A stretch of 64,000 nt of DNA from Paenibacillus sp. (GCA_031254035.1 JAIRVF010000059.1:62001-126000), one strand, 5' to 3'; counted from the stretch's first letter, positions 23,910 to 33,250 are shown. Notes: generated from the sequence alone by a model not told the origin. Numbers and translations: made by a program.

Positions 23910-23925
23910 ATGTGATTTGTCACAT
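23910..23925. promoter_or_regulatory. palindrome in MarR-ecsA intergenic region
   Basis: ATGTGA-TTTG-TCACAT is a perfect 6-bp inverted repeat with a 4-nt spacer in the 369-bp divergent gap (23727-24095). It resembles half-sites of CRP/FNR-type proteins, but the spacing differs from their usual 6 nt. It is equally placed to serve the MarR protein. A TATAAT at about 24005 without a good -35 is the only promoter-like match towards ecsA. Confidence 0.4.
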
Positions 23926-24095
23926 TTGAAACATTTAAATTTGTAGTAATTTTATCAAGAAACATTGCGCTTTACCGCGAGATGAAGAGTATTGTAAAAT
24001 TTTTATAATGCAGATTTTTCCTTCAGGTTGTATTCCCCGGTTGTGCCGGTGGTTTGAGAATGGAATAGTCCATACTTTAGCAGGAGGTTGTTGTT

Positions 24096-24815
24096 ATGGA
24101 AACGGGGAGCGCCGAAACCGCGCTGTTGGACGTTTATATTGAAGAAGCCGGATACGAGGAAAACCATCCACGCATTCGCGAGATCGCCTTTCAGGTTGAA
24201 CCCGGTGAGCTGCTTGGATTAATTGGCCCGAATGGGGCTGGAAAAAGCACAACCATCAAAACGCTGATTGGCCTTTTGAAACATGCCAAAACAAAGGTTC
24301 ATTTCGGTGGGAACTCGGGACGATACGCATATATACCGGAGACGCCGGTTTATCATGATGATTTGACGCTGTGGGAGCATATGGATTTGGCGGCAGCAGT
24401 GTACGGTTTGGAATACGAGACCTTTACTGCGGAGGCGAATAGGCTTCTTTGGCAGTTTGGAATGGAAGAGGTCAAGAATGATCTCCCCGGCGGATTCTCC
24501 AAAGGGATGAAGCAGAAAATGATGCTGATGCTGGGATTTCTGAGTGGACCGGATGTATATATCGTGGACGAGCCTTTTATCGGTCTCGACCCGCGTGCAA
24601 CCAAAGATTTTTTAAAACTGCTGGATGAGGAACGCAGCCGCGGGGCAGCCGTGTTGATGTCCACGCACGTGCTGGATACGGCGGAGAAAATTTGTGATCG
24701 GTTCATCATGATCTCCGGGGGGAGAATGGTGGCAGAAGGGAGCCTGGCGGATATCCGTGCAAAGGCGGGACTAACTGAGGCTTCACTGTTTGATTGCTTT
24801 GATATGCTTGCCTAA
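24096..24815 (+). CDS. ecsA: ABC transporter ATP-binding protein EcsA
   Basis: A 239-residue ABC ATPase with Walker A GPNGAGKST, signature FSKGMKQKMMLML, Walker B VYIVDEPFIGLDP and the H-loop STHVLDTAE. The degenerate LSGGQ (FSKGM) and the shortened Q-loop region (YIPETPVYHDDLTLWEH) are typical of EcsA. In B. subtilis the Ecs transporter affects protein secretion, membrane proteolysis (through RasP) and competence. The neighbour encoding the matching EcsB membrane protein, 50 bp downstream, supports the call. The ATG follows AGGAGG. Confidence 0.88.
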   Translation: METGSAETALLDVYIEEAGYEENHPRIREIAFQVEPGELLGLIGPNGAGKSTTIKTLIGLLKHAKTKVHFGGNSGRYAYIPETPVYHDDLTLWEHMDLAAAVYGLEYETFTAEANRLLWQFGMEEVKNDLPGGFSKGMKQKMMLMLGFLSGPDVYIVDEPFIGLDPRATKDFLKLLDEERSRGAAVLMSTHVLDTAEKICDRFIMISGGRMVAEGSLADIRAKAGLTEASLFDCFDMLA

Positions 24816-24865
24816 GCGTATGCTCAGCGTATTCATTCAATAATGGAGTAAGGAAGGATAAAGTC

Positions 24866-26140
24866 ATGACAGGCAGTGATAAAGATTATTTGTTTCGGAC
24901 TCCGGGAAGTTTGTTCCGGCGGCGTTTATGGAGCTATTTCAAAGAAATGGCGGCCATCTTTCGTTCCGTAGCGGACGATTGGACGGTTTTCGTTTATATC
25001 CTGATCCCCGGGCTTCTGTTCGGAGGGCGTTTGTATTACGGGTTATGGAATGAACCGCTCCCTGAGTGGGCAAGCAAGATTCCTTTCCCTATTATACCCT
25101 TGATGCTTTTGGCGGTTGCTTCCATGGGAGGCGTTATTCTGCTGATTCGGGAAGCGGATGTGTTATTTATCGTTCAACGTAAAAGATGGGTGCGGGCAAT
25201 TATGCTTCGGGGCAGCTTGTACAGTATGGCTGCGGCGGCTTTGAAGACCGCGTTTGTTTTTCTACTCATACTTCCTTTTCTCATCAGACAGTTTCACGAA
25301 AGCGGCATGTTGGCAGGCAGTATGCTGGCATTTACCATCGTTTTTGGATGGGTTCATATGTGGATAAGGCATCTTGTCAGGGTACAAACAAGCGGATGGC
25401 GGAGATGGCTGCTCTATATTCCGTTCGTCATGTTGCCTGCTTTCTTCTATCTGACCTTTATGATTGTTTTCAAATCGAGGTCGGAGATTTTGCTTATCGG
25501 TACGATTGTGCTTGCGCTATTTGTAATGCTCCTGCTTCGAATGCGGCTGCGACTCCGCGGAACCTTTATGAACGACGTGCAGGAGGATTTGACGCGAAGA
25601 ACCCGTTTGACGGCGATTGTGCTGAGCCAATCCGTAGACAAACCGCGGCGTATCCGCAGGAAAACCTGGATTTTCCGCCGCTCCCGTCCGCTTTTCCGTT
25701 CGGTTCAGCCATCCAAGCGTATCGCGGGAACGATGGTTAAAGCGCTGCTACGTCATCCGGGACAGCGGTCTCTGTACTTGCGGTTTGCTGCGGTGAGCAT
25801 CCCGGTGTTTTTCCTGCCTATGCCTTCAGGTGTCCGGATTATCGTGTATGCCGCGCTGCATTTGCTTATTGTATATTGGCTATTTCTGCAATGGTTTAGC
25901 TTCAAGGAAGATCCCTTTGTTTCGCTGCTGCCTTGGCCGGATGATATGGGCATTCAAGCAAGCATTCTCGCCGTCCGGACACTGCTTTTTCCATATGCAG
26001 TTATCATCTCGGCACTTATTCTGTTTACTTCAGGAGCAATGATTTGGATTGCTGCGATCGGATTTATCCCACTTGCAGCGGGTGTCACATGGGTGGTTCC
26101 TGAAGTCTTACGCATGTTCATGATGAATAAAGAATTTTAA
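24866..26140 (+). CDS. ecsB: ABC transporter permease EcsB
   Basis: A 424-residue membrane protein with a cytosolic N-terminal part (LFRRRLWSYFKEMAAIFRS) and about ten hydrophobic segments arranged in two blocks separated by a basic cytoplasmic stretch (RRTRLTAIVLSQSVDKPRRIRRKTW). This matches EcsB, the partner of EcsA. It ends MNKEF at 26140. Co-transcription with ecsA is expected from the short gap. A dispersed repeat of family B begins right after the stop codon, and I see no clear terminator of its own. Confidence 0.85.
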   Translation: MTGSDKDYLFRTPGSLFRRRLWSYFKEMAAIFRSVADDWTVFVYILIPGLLFGGRLYYGLWNEPLPEWASKIPFPIIPLMLLAVASMGGVILLIREADVLFIVQRKRWVRAIMLRGSLYSMAAAALKTAFVFLLILPFLIRQFHESGMLAGSMLAFTIVFGWVHMWIRHLVRVQTSGWRRWLLYIPFVMLPAFFYLTFMIVFKSRSEILLIGTIVLALFVMLLLRMRLRLRGTFMNDVQEDLTRRTRLTAIVLSQSVDKPRRIRRKTWIFRRSRPLFRSVQPSKRIAGTMVKALLRHPGQRSLYLRFAAVSIPVFFLPMPSGVRIIVYAALHLLIVYWLFLQWFSFKEDPFVSLLPWPDDMGIQASILAVRTLLFPYAVIISALILFTSGAMIWIAAIGFIPLAAGVTWVVPEVLRMFMMNKEF

Positions 26141-26147
26141 GTCCGTT

Positions 26148-26293
26148 TTTGATCACGAAGTAAATCGGGAAGCTGGTTCGGCTTCGAATCTTGAATTCAG
26201 CCGGGCCTTCCGGTGCTCACGTACCTCAAGTACGCTCTGCTCCTCAGTCCCTAACTTCATCCAACCTTCTCGGTGCTGAAAAACGGACGCTTT
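26148..26293 (-). repeat. dispersed repeat family B, copy 2
   Basis: Reverse-orientation copy containing CGAAGTAAATCGGGAAGC, GAATTCAGCC, TCAAGTACGC, CTTCATCCAACCTTCT and CGGTGCTGAAAA. Its outer ends, AAGTCCGTTTTTGATCACG and AAAAACGGACGCTT, are partly complementary, so the copy can fold on itself. Confidence 0.6.
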
Positions 26294-26299
26294 AATTAC

Positions 26300-27559
26300 T
26301 TATTTTTGTGCCGCGTGCATGCCCGCCGTATATCCGGTGGAGAAGGCGGCGGTAATGTTGTAGCCCCCGGTGTAGCCGTGGATATCGAGGATTTCACCGC
26401 AGAAAAAGAGGCCCGGCATCAACTTGGACTCCATCGTTTTCGGATTGATTTCCTTTAAATTCACGCCGCCGCCGGTCACAAAAGCCTCCTCGATCGATTT
26501 GGTGCCTTGGACAGGAATCACGAATTTCTTTAACACGTCCACAAAGGCCGACCACTGCTGTTTCGGCAGGTGGGCGAAAGTCGAGTCGCCGTCAAGTTCG
26601 GCCCGGTTCATAAGTAGCGGCAGCAAACGATCGGGAACAAAAGCCTTGAGCACGTTTTTGATAGCCTTTTTCGGATCAGCAGCAAGCTTGTCCCGCAGCA
26701 TGCGATCCACCTCATGGGGAGGCATGTCGGGGAACAAATCGATCACCATCTCTACTTCATTGACTTTGAACTTGCGTTTTACCTGGCGGATAAATTGGCT
26801 GCAGCGAAGAGCGATCGGTCCGGAGAGACCGAAGTGGGTGAATATCATGTCTCCGCGGTGTCCGATCAGCTTTTTCCCTTTCGGGGTCCATACCGATAAT
26901 TCAACATCGCGAAGTGACAATCCCTGAAGCTCCTTCGAAGCGATCCAGCTTTCGCGCGATACGATCGGGACCTCCGTAGGGTATAGCTCGGTTATGGTGT
27001 GCCCTGCGGCTTCCGCCCACGGATAACCATCGCCTGTCGAGCCGGTATGTGGCACCGATTTACCTCCGGTTGCAATGATGACGGCAGACGCCCGGCATAT
27101 TTCGCCCGAGGCAAACTTTACGCCTGAAGCATGTTCTTTCGTATAGAGAACTTCCGCTACAGGCGTGTTGGTTTTTATGTCTACTCCCAGTCTGCGGACC
27201 TCTCCGACGAGCGTATTGACCACGCTGACCGCCTTGTCGGACACCGGAAACATTCTCCCGTTATCCTCTTCCTTCAGGGTAATGCCCAGACCTTCGAAGA
27301 AATCCATGATATCGCGGTTATTAAAATGCTGAAAAGCACTGTATAGAAAACGCCCGTTGCCCGGAATATGTGCAATCAGATCTTCGGTTTCCTTCGCGTT
27401 GGTTACATTACAGCGTCCGCCTCCGGAAATGCCTAGCTTGCGCCCGAGTTTCCCGCCCTTGTCGAGCAGCAGAACAGAGGCGCCGTTTTTGGCTGCTGCG
27501 ATGCAGGCCATCAGCCCGGCAGAACCGCCTCCAATAACAATGACATCATATAACTTCAC
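26300..27559 (-). CDS. HI0933-like NAD(P)/FAD-dependent oxidoreductase
   Basis: A 419-residue flavoprotein of the HI0933/YtfP (BaiN-RdsA) family. The FAD-binding Rossmann motif VIVIGGGSAGLMACIAAA opens the chain, followed by the family signature GRKLGISGGGRCNVTN, ATGGKSVPHTGSTGDGY and the C-terminal FFCGEILDIHGYTGGYN. Members are poorly characterised, and some reduce redox dyes or bile-acid intermediates. The start is GTG at 27559, 8 nt after AAGGAG. It lies tail-to-tail with ecsB across the family B repeat. Confidence 0.9.
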   Translation of the reverse strand: MKLYDVIVIGGGSAGLMACIAAAKNGASVLLLDKGGKLGRKLGISGGGRCNVTNAKETEDLIAHIPGNGRFLYSAFQHFNNRDIMDFFEGLGITLKEEDNGRMFPVSDKAVSVVNTLVGEVRRLGVDIKTNTPVAEVLYTKEHASGVKFASGEICRASAVIIATGGKSVPHTGSTGDGYPWAEAAGHTITELYPTEVPIVSRESWIASKELQGLSLRDVELSVWTPKGKKLIGHRGDMIFTHFGLSGPIALRCSQFIRQVKRKFKVNEVEMVIDLFPDMPPHEVDRMLRDKLAADPKKAIKNVLKAFVPDRLLPLLMNRAELDGDSTFAHLPKQQWSAFVDVLKKFVIPVQGTKSIEEAFVTGGGVNLKEINPKTMESKLMPGLFFCGEILDIHGYTGGYNITAAFSTGYTAGMHAAQK

Positions 27560-27801
27560 TTTATTCTCTCCTTATGACCACGGGTCCTAGTGGACCTGTG
27601 TTTTAATTGTGCTTTTTTAGGATATATCAGGGTATATTGTAATATTGTGTAGGCTGTGATTTAATTTACATATATACACTTTTTTTAGTTAATTAGTTTT
27701 TTTCGCTGTTCCTACAGAAACTGATTTGCCCGGTATTTCCGAATGAATGAATCTGTACATGCCGCCCGAATGGGGAGGAGGGATTTGCGATTATTTATGC
27801 G

Positions 27802-29490
27802 TTGAAAAATATTATAACACAGGTACTCATGGCGGGTTCCTTCGCGTTTTTGTTTCCGCTGAGCCTGGACAAGTATGTCCGTGCACTTAGGCACAAGAGA
27901 AAGCTCGGTGCCACGGGATTTGAACTTATTATTATTATATCCAGTGCTTTGAGTATTCTGATGTGCTCCGTATTCTCCACACCGTTGTTTCAATTAATTC
28001 CTCTTAATTTGGGAATCCTCCCGCTGTTCATTGGTATGCTTTACGGGGGATATAAGAGCGGTCTTCCCTTAGCAGGGCTGTATCTGCTGTGTGATTTTTA
28101 CTTTAACGAAAGATGGTCTGTTTTTGGAATCTTCATACATACCGGTTTATTGTTTTATCCATTGCTTGTTTGGATGTCCCCTAATTTCCGGAAGGGTACC
28201 CTAACTGATAAAATCAATAAGCTGTGGATGTGTCTCCTGCCAGCTATGCTGCTCCTCTGCGCGTCTCCGATTATCGAAAATCCAGAACTGACATTTTCCG
28301 AAGCAGGACAGTTGTTAATGATTTTGCTCTATATGATGGTTAGCGTTTTTTCCGGCGGAGCCCTTATTTATGTCATTGAATTTGCTCTGGAAAAGCTGCT
28401 ATTGAAAGAACAGATCAAGGGTATTTCCGAGAAGTACCTCCGGGAGGAGGAAAAGCTCCAGCAGGTCATGGATGTAGCGCCGCTATGTATGGTATCTGTT
28501 AACAATGACGGTTGTGTTACCAGTGTAAACGAAATGATGATGAATTTATTCAAAATCCGGCAGCCGGAGCTTACCAAAAATGATATTCTGGGACTGCCGC
28601 TATCCTCATTTGTCGATATGATCGAAAAGGATTTCTTAAGCCACCGGATTTCCCAGGCGTTAAAGGGCGTCAAGTTGAACAATGATTTGATCCGGATCGG
28701 TTCGCAAATACATTATACAAGCATATCACCGCTTACCAACAGCTATACCGGTGAGATTCTCGGGGCGGTACTCGTGATCCAAGACATAACAGAGCTGGAA
28801 CGGCTTCGGAGCGAGCTGGGAAATGTGGAGAGGCTGAGTCTGGTCGGGCAAATGGCAGCCAGCATCACGCATGAAATCCGCAACCCGATGGCTGTGGTGC
28901 GCGGTTTTCTCCAGCTCATGAAAGAAAAGAGCCCGGAGTCGCTTGATCATTACTATAGGATCGTTATGGAGGAGCTTGACCGTGCGAACGGTATCATAAA
29001 CGACTTTTTGTCGCTTGCGCAAAATCGGATTTCTGAAAAAGAGCAGTGGCATCTACACCAGATCATCGGCGATCTCGGTCCGTTGCTGTGGGCGGATGCG
29101 AATTTACGGGGGCAAACGATTGAGCTGGTGATGGACGAGCAGGTGCCGAAGTTGTACCTGAACGCAAAGGAAATCAAGCAGATGCTTCTTAATCTAGCCC
29201 GTAACGGGATGGAGGCCATGGAGGAAAAGGGTAAGCTCACCATTCAAACCCGCCTAAAGGAGAGAGAGGGAATCGTCGAGCTCATCGTCCAGGATACCGG
29301 CGTAGGCATGTCCCAAAGCCGCAAGGAACGCCTGTTTGAGCCCTTTTTTACAACCAAGACCAAAGGGACGGGGCTTGGACTTGCTCTCTGCTTGAGTATT
29401 GCGGAGCGGCATGGGGGCAAAATCGAGGTGGAATCAGAAGAAGGAAAGGGGACGACGTTCATCATCCGTTTTCCACTTGCCGAATGCTGA
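27802..29490 (+). CDS. sensor histidine kinase with multi-TM sensor and PAS domain
   Basis: A 562-residue kinase. Residues 1-200 contain about six hydrophobic segments in a 5TMR/LYT-like arrangement, as in KinB-type sporulation kinases. A PAS domain (about 215-325) follows, then HisKA with the phosphorylated His in ASITHEIRNPMAV and a HATPase domain with N-box NLARNGMEAM, G1 DTGVGM, F-box FEPFF and G2 GTGLGLAL. There is no adjacent response regulator, as in the sporulation phosphorelay kinases (inference). The start is uncertain. TTG 27802 is about 20 nt from the strong GGGGAGGAGG site, whereas an in-frame ATT at 27790 lies at the optimal 7 nt. A six-codon ORF also ends at the TTG. Confidence 0.85.
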   Translation: MKNIITQVLMAGSFAFLFPLSLDKYVRALRHKRKLGATGFELIIIISSALSILMCSVFSTPLFQLIPLNLGILPLFIGMLYGGYKSGLPLAGLYLLCDFYFNERWSVFGIFIHTGLLFYPLLVWMSPNFRKGTLTDKINKLWMCLLPAMLLLCASPIIENPELTFSEAGQLLMILLYMMVSVFSGGALIYVIEFALEKLLLKEQIKGISEKYLREEEKLQQVMDVAPLCMVSVNNDGCVTSVNEMMMNLFKIRQPELTKNDILGLPLSSFVDMIEKDFLSHRISQALKGVKLNNDLIRIGSQIHYTSISPLTNSYTGEILGAVLVIQDITELERLRSELGNVERLSLVGQMAASITHEIRNPMAVVRGFLQLMKEKSPESLDHYYRIVMEELDRANGIINDFLSLAQNRISEKEQWHLHQIIGDLGPLLWADANLRGQTIELVMDEQVPKLYLNAKEIKQMLLNLARNGMEAMEEKGKLTIQTRLKEREGIVELIVQDTGVGMSQSRKERLFEPFFTTKTKGTGLGLALCLSIAERHGGKIEVESEEGKGTTFIIRFPLAEC

Positions 29491-29612
29491 CGGGAAATGG
29501 GATGGCGATCATTCTGAAACCAGAAATCTTGATTTCACATCTTTTGAAGGTATAATATTAAATATTGATGAATATGTTTTTTTGATATTTTGCAGATAAG
29601 GAGTGATTAGTA

Positions 29613-30047
29613 ATGTCTATGTCTTTCGACAGATATATGAAGGATATGATTCAACCGATGAGGGATGAGCTTACCCGGGTTGGGATCAAAGAACTCAAAA
29701 CACCAGAGGAAGTAGAATTGCATTTGCCGGATGCACCAGGCACTACGCTTGTTGTCATCAACTCGGTATGTGGATGCGCGGCAGGACAATGCCGTCCGGG
29801 TGTAGCGCTAGCGCTGCAAAACGATTTGGTGCCTGACAATCTATTTACGGTATTTGCCGGACAGGATAAGGAAGCAACGGCCAAAGCCAGAGAATATTTT
29901 GCTCCATATCCGCCATCTTCTCCTTCCATTGCTTTGATGAAAGACGGGGAACTGGTTTACTTCATCGAACGCCATCAGATCGAAGACCATTCCGCTCAGG
30001 AAATCGCCGATAGTCTTATTGAAGCGTTTAACCGCGTGTGTCGTTAA
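29613..30047 (+). CDS. BrxA/BrxB-family bacilliredoxin
   Basis: A 144-residue protein of the YphP/YqiW family. Bacilliredoxins remove bacillithiol from mixed disulfides on oxidised proteins in the cytoplasm. The active-site CGC motif appears in NSVCGCAAGQCRPG near residue 54. The C-terminal half carries PSSPSIALMKDGELVYFIERHQIE. The length is typical. The ATG follows AAGGAG with about 9 nt. It implies that the organism makes bacillithiol. Confidence 0.93.
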   Translation: MSMSFDRYMKDMIQPMRDELTRVGIKELKTPEEVELHLPDAPGTTLVVINSVCGCAAGQCRPGVALALQNDLVPDNLFTVFAGQDKEATAKAREYFAPYPPSSPSIALMKDGELVYFIERHQIEDHSAQEIADSLIEAFNRVCR

Positions 30048-30132
30048 TCTGAAACTTAAAGGTTTTAGGGCAGGTACAAGCAGGAATGTAACAAATTATA
30101 AGAGGACAGCTAAAATATAGCTGTTCTCACTT

Positions 30133-30166
30133 AGACGGTTCCTATTATTAGGAAGCGTCTTTTTTT
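30133..30166 (+). terminator. terminator after bacilliredoxin gene
   Basis: AGACG(G)TTCCTA pairs with TAGGAA(G)CGTCT, followed by seven Ts. A smaller CAGCT/AGCTG hairpin precedes it. Confidence 0.85.
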
Positions 30167-30314
30167 CAACCTAGAACGACGTAATCCCACATGGAGACCG
30201 AGCGCCCGTCTTGGCCAAGAAATTGCATATAAAGTATTGCGACTCATAACTCGCATCACGGGATGTCTACTGATACAATAAGGTTTGAACGTTTTGGAAG
30301 GATGGTGTGGTTCA

Positions 30315-30710
30315 TTGATTCACGGAATCGGGCATGACGTGCTGGAAATCAAGCGGATTTCGATTTTGCTAAGCGGGCAGCTCGGGTTCAAATTCATGGA
30401 ACGGGTGCTTACGGAGAAGGAGCGGGATGAAGCCAGAAAAAGAGGCGGGAAGCTGACGGAGTTTGTAGCCGGACGTTTTGCTGCCAAAGAGGCAATTTCC
30501 AAAGCTTTTGGCTGCGGAATCGGCAGCATTATCAGTTTTGGCGATATAGAGATTTTGCCGGATTCCATGGGGAGACCTGTGCCTGTCTTGAGCCAAGGGG
30601 CATGGGAACGCCTGAATCTTCCGGGGGAACCGGAGTATGTCATCCACTTGACCATATCTCACCAGACAGAGTTGGCCTCGGCGTTTGCCGTCATTGAAAA
30701 AACAGTTTAA
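30315..30710 (+). CDS. acpS: holo-[acyl-carrier-protein] synthase
   Basis: A 131-residue AcpS that transfers 4'-phosphopantetheine from coenzyme A to apo-ACP for fatty-acid synthesis. The N terminus IHGIGHDVLEIKRI holds the Mg-binding Asp. FAGRFAAKEA-type sequence (VAGRFAAKEAISKAFG) gives the catalytic Glu/Lys. The C-terminal HLTISHQTELASAFAV is also characteristic. The TTG at 30315 is chosen because it places the family's start (M-x-GIG-D) at residue 1. The upstream TTG at 30285 would add ten unrelated residues. mutY follows 44 bp downstream. Confidence 0.92.
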   Translation: MIHGIGHDVLEIKRISILLSGQLGFKFMERVLTEKERDEARKRGGKLTEFVAGRFAAKEAISKAFGCGIGSIISFGDIEILPDSMGRPVPVLSQGAWERLNLPGEPEYVIHLTISHQTELASAFAVIEKTV

Positions 30711-30754
30711 AGCTTTTTTGGGAGAGTAAAGCCGGAAGGATTTGAAACGACCAT

Positions 30755-31906
30755 ATGAATCAAACGGAGCAGAAGAAGTTTTTCAGCACACATTTGCTGG
30801 AATGGTATATGCAGAACAAAAGGGATTTGCCGTGGCGCCGCCACCGCAACCCTTACTATATATGGGTATCAGAAATTATGCTGCAGCAGACGCGCGTGGA
30901 CACCGTCATTCCTTATTTCCACCGATTTATTGAGCGGTTTCCTACCGTCGAGGACTTGGCAGATGCACCCGAGCAGGATGTATTGAAATGTTGGGAAGGC
31001 CTCGGATACTATTCCCGGGCGAGAAACCTTCAGGCAGCAGCTAAGCAGGTAAAGGAGCAACATGACGGACAAGTACCGGATGATAAACCATCTGTATTTG
31101 CTCTGAAGGGGGTTGGCCCATATACAGCGGGGGCAATATTAAGTATCGCCTTCAATAAACCGGAGCCGGCTGTGGACGGCAATGTTATGCGTGTACTGTC
31201 GCGGTATTTTCTGATTGAAGAAGACATTATGAAAGGAAGCACAAGGTCGTTAATGGAAAGGCTTGTCGTGGAGCTGATCCCTGAAGGTCGTGCTTCCGAT
31301 TTCAACCAGGCCCTGATGGAACTCGGGGCACTCGTATGTACGCCAAAATCACCGAAGTGCCTGACTTGCCCGGTCATGGAACACTGCACCGCCCGGATCG
31401 AAGGGGTGGTAGAGTCGCTGCCGGTTAAGACCAAAGCGAAACCGCCACGTCCGGAATATCGCGTGGTGGCCTTGGTGGAAGGGACCGGTAGCCATGCCGG
31501 CAAGGTGTTAATCCGGCAGCGTCCGCAGGAAGGCCTTCTGGCGAGAATGTGGGAGCTGCCTCATGTGCAGGTGCCGCTGAGCCGAAGTGGGCGGATCCCG
31601 GATGAGCCTGCGATGGATATTTTATCCGGAGCTCTATTGGAGGAAGGCGTTGTCGCAAGGCCGGGAGAATATATGATGGATGCCGAGCATACGTTCAGCC
31701 ATATCCACTGGAACCTCCAGGTGTATCGCTGCCGAGAAGAGGAACAGCTCATGGCGGCTGAAGCCAAGGAGGCCTATACGCTCAGCCATCCGGGAGAAGA
31801 AACGCCGGAGGGAGCACTTCGTTGGATTGGTGAAGAGGATATGGCGCTGTATGCCTTTCCGAACGTGTTTCTGAAAATACTCCGTGAATATTTCAAAATG
31901 CACTAG
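30755..31906 (+). CDS. mutY: A/G-specific adenine glycosylase
   Basis: A 383-residue base-excision-repair enzyme that removes adenine mispaired with 8-oxoguanine. The DNA glycosylase core contains the catalytic Glu in SEIMLQQTRVDTV and the HhH motif LKGVGPYTAGAILSIAFN with the catalytic Asp in AVDGNVMRVLSR. The 4Fe-4S cluster is C-x6-C-x2-C-x5-C (CTPKSPKCLTCPVMEHC). A C-terminal NUDIX-like domain that recognises 8-oxoG starts near residue 235. The ATG is some distance from GGAAGGA. Grouped after acpS on the same strand. Confidence 0.94.
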   Translation: MNQTEQKKFFSTHLLEWYMQNKRDLPWRRHRNPYYIWVSEIMLQQTRVDTVIPYFHRFIERFPTVEDLADAPEQDVLKCWEGLGYYSRARNLQAAAKQVKEQHDGQVPDDKPSVFALKGVGPYTAGAILSIAFNKPEPAVDGNVMRVLSRYFLIEEDIMKGSTRSLMERLVVELIPEGRASDFNQALMELGALVCTPKSPKCLTCPVMEHCTARIEGVVESLPVKTKAKPPRPEYRVVALVEGTGSHAGKVLIRQRPQEGLLARMWELPHVQVPLSRSGRIPDEPAMDILSGALLEEGVVARPGEYMMDAEHTFSHIHWNLQVYRCREEEQLMAAEAKEAYTLSHPGEETPEGALRWIGEEDMALYAFPNVFLKILREYFKMH

Positions 31907-31920
31907 GCATATAAGATTCT

Positions 31921-32105
31921 CTAACGAAACGTGACATCGCTATTTGCAGCAAAAATGGCTTTTTGAAATTCTAACGAAACTGGGTATCGCTATTAAGCTA
32001 AATAAGTACCGCCTAGGCCGGTTTTATCCCAAATAACGATCTGTAGTTTCGTTAGATTTAATTTGCTCTTGTTTTTGAGGCAATAACACTCTGTAGTTTC
32101 GTTAG
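31921..32105. repeat. four-unit 50-nt-spaced repeat, locus A3
   Basis: CTAACGAAAC at 31921 and 31971, with inverted copies GTTTCGTTAG at 32046 and 32096; both pairs are spaced exactly 50 nt. The inner box is ATCGCTATT in forward units and AATAACGAT or similar in reverse ones. It lies between convergent mutY and sodA. This sequence version (CGAAAC) is shared with locus 60546, while 6748 and 21384 carry CGGACAC. Confidence 0.85.
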
Positions 32106-32127
32106 AGATATATAGATTGTCACAAGC

Positions 32128-32162
32128 AAAAAGGAGCCGCCCCTGATTGGGGCAGCTCCTTT
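32128..32162 (-). terminator. sodA terminator
   Basis: AAAGGAGC(C)GCCCC pairs with GGGGC(A)GCTCCTTT; the minus-strand T run follows, ending the sodA transcript. Confidence 0.85.
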
Positions 32163-32181
32163 ATGCTATTAGCGTTGTTTA

Positions 32182-32790
32182 TTATTTGGCAGCGTCGTAA
32201 CGTTTGCCGACTTCATCCCAGTTTACAACGTTCCAGAATGCAGCGATGTAATCAGGGCGTTTGTTTTGATATTTCAGGTAGTAAGCATGCTCCCATACGT
32301 CCAGACCAAGAACCGGAGTTTGGCCGTCCATGATTGGGTTGTCTTGGTTCGGCGTGCTGGTTACAGCCAGCTTGCCGTATTTGACTACGAGCCAAGCCCA
32401 ACCGCTGCCGAAACGGGTAGTAGCCGCTTTAGCGAAGTCTTCTTTGAATTTATCAAATCCGCCAAGCTCGCTGTCGATCGCTTGAGCCAAAGCGCCAGTT
32501 GGAGCGCCGCCGCCGTTTGGTCCGATAACTTCCCAGAAGAGGGAGTGGTTTGCATGTCCGCCGCCATTGTTGCGAACGGCTGTACGGATGCTTTCAGGTA
32601 CGCTGTTAATGTTGGACAGAAGTTCGTCAAGGCTTTTATTTTGCAGTTCAGGAGCGCTTTCCAAAGCTGCATTCAAGTTGGTTACATACGTGTTATGGTG
32701 ACGATCGTGGTGGATCTCCATTGTTTGTGCGTCGATATGAGGTTCGAGCGCATTGTTAGGGTAAGGAAGAGCAGGTAATTGAAATGCCAT
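32182..32790 (-). CDS. sodA: superoxide dismutase (Mn/Fe)
   Basis: A 202-residue cytoplasmic superoxide dismutase. The metal ligands are in the expected places: His in MEIHHDRHH, His in [10 protein letters not shown], and Asp and His in [12 protein letters not shown]. The Gly-rich stretch [14 protein letters not shown] is characteristic, and the overall sequence is closest to Mn-type enzymes. The ATG at 32790 follows AGGAGG; a reading that begins 13 codons earlier lacks a ribosome site. It is expressed from a promoter at about 32921-32949 and closed by a terminator, so monocistronic. Confidence 0.95.
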   Translation of the reverse strand: MAFQLPALPYPNNALEPHIDAQTMEIHHDRHHNTYVTNLNAALESAPELQNKSLDELLSNINSVPESIRTAVRNNGGGHANHSLFWEVIGPNGGGAPTGALAQAIDSELGGFDKFKEDFAKAATTRFGSGWAWLVVKYGKLAVTSTPNQDNPIMDGQTPVLGLDVWEHAYYLKYQNKRPDYIAAFWNVVNWDEVGKRYDAAK

Positions 32791-32920
32791 GATAAATACC
32801 TCCTGTAATGTTTTATTATTAGGAATCAATTAGAAATTGACCCTCTTCATAAAGGAATCTATGCTGTGCAATAGCATCCTTTATTAACCGGATTATGTAA
32901 CATTAACGTATCCAAATATA

Positions 32921-32949
32921 ATTAAACCGTATTTTTTAAATTAAATCAA
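32921..32949 (-). promoter_or_regulatory. sigma-A promoter of sodA
   Basis: On the minus strand TTGATT (32949-32944) and TTTAAT (32926-32921) are 17 nt apart, giving a leader of about 125 nt. Confidence 0.55.
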
Positions 32950-33076
32950 CATTTATGTTTATAAAGTATACTTTAAGGAAATCTATCGCACATCATACAT
33001 ATTATGACTTACCCGATATCCGAAACTTTATTCATCCCATTTGAACCATTATATGGATATTTAACTTATATTACAA

Positions 33077-33105
33077 TGAAAACGCTTGCTATAAAGCGCT
33101 TTCAA
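33077..33105. promoter_or_regulatory. two adjoining cre-like half-matches
   Basis: TGAAAACGCTTGCT and, inverted next to it, TTGAAAGCGCTTTA resemble the CcpA site TGWAANCGNTNWCA but each misses its last bases. They stand in the long gap upstream of sodA, far from any start codon, so function is doubtful. Confidence 0.25.
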
Positions 33106-33206
33106 AAGAAAATGCGTGTTTTTTAAAGAAAACTATGGTTTAATGAATGATAAAGAAGGAATTTAACGGTTTTTGTCGTATTATTATTATTTATTCTGGA
33201 TTATAA

Positions 33207-33250
33207 GGAAAACGTCTGGCGACGTACCGCCACCAGCGGAAGTTTTCTTT
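33207..33250 (+). other. nested hairpin in sodA-GNAT intergenic region
   Basis: GAAAAC/GTTTTC closes a segment that contains TGGCG/CGCCA. It directly precedes repeat family B copy 3 and may be part of it. No ORF and no terminator T tract. Confidence 0.35.

Noticed and set aside
33077..33105. A true CcpA catabolite-repression site
   Set aside because: Both half-matches lack the conserved terminal CA and lie about 290 bp upstream of sodA, so they were kept only as a low-confidence note.
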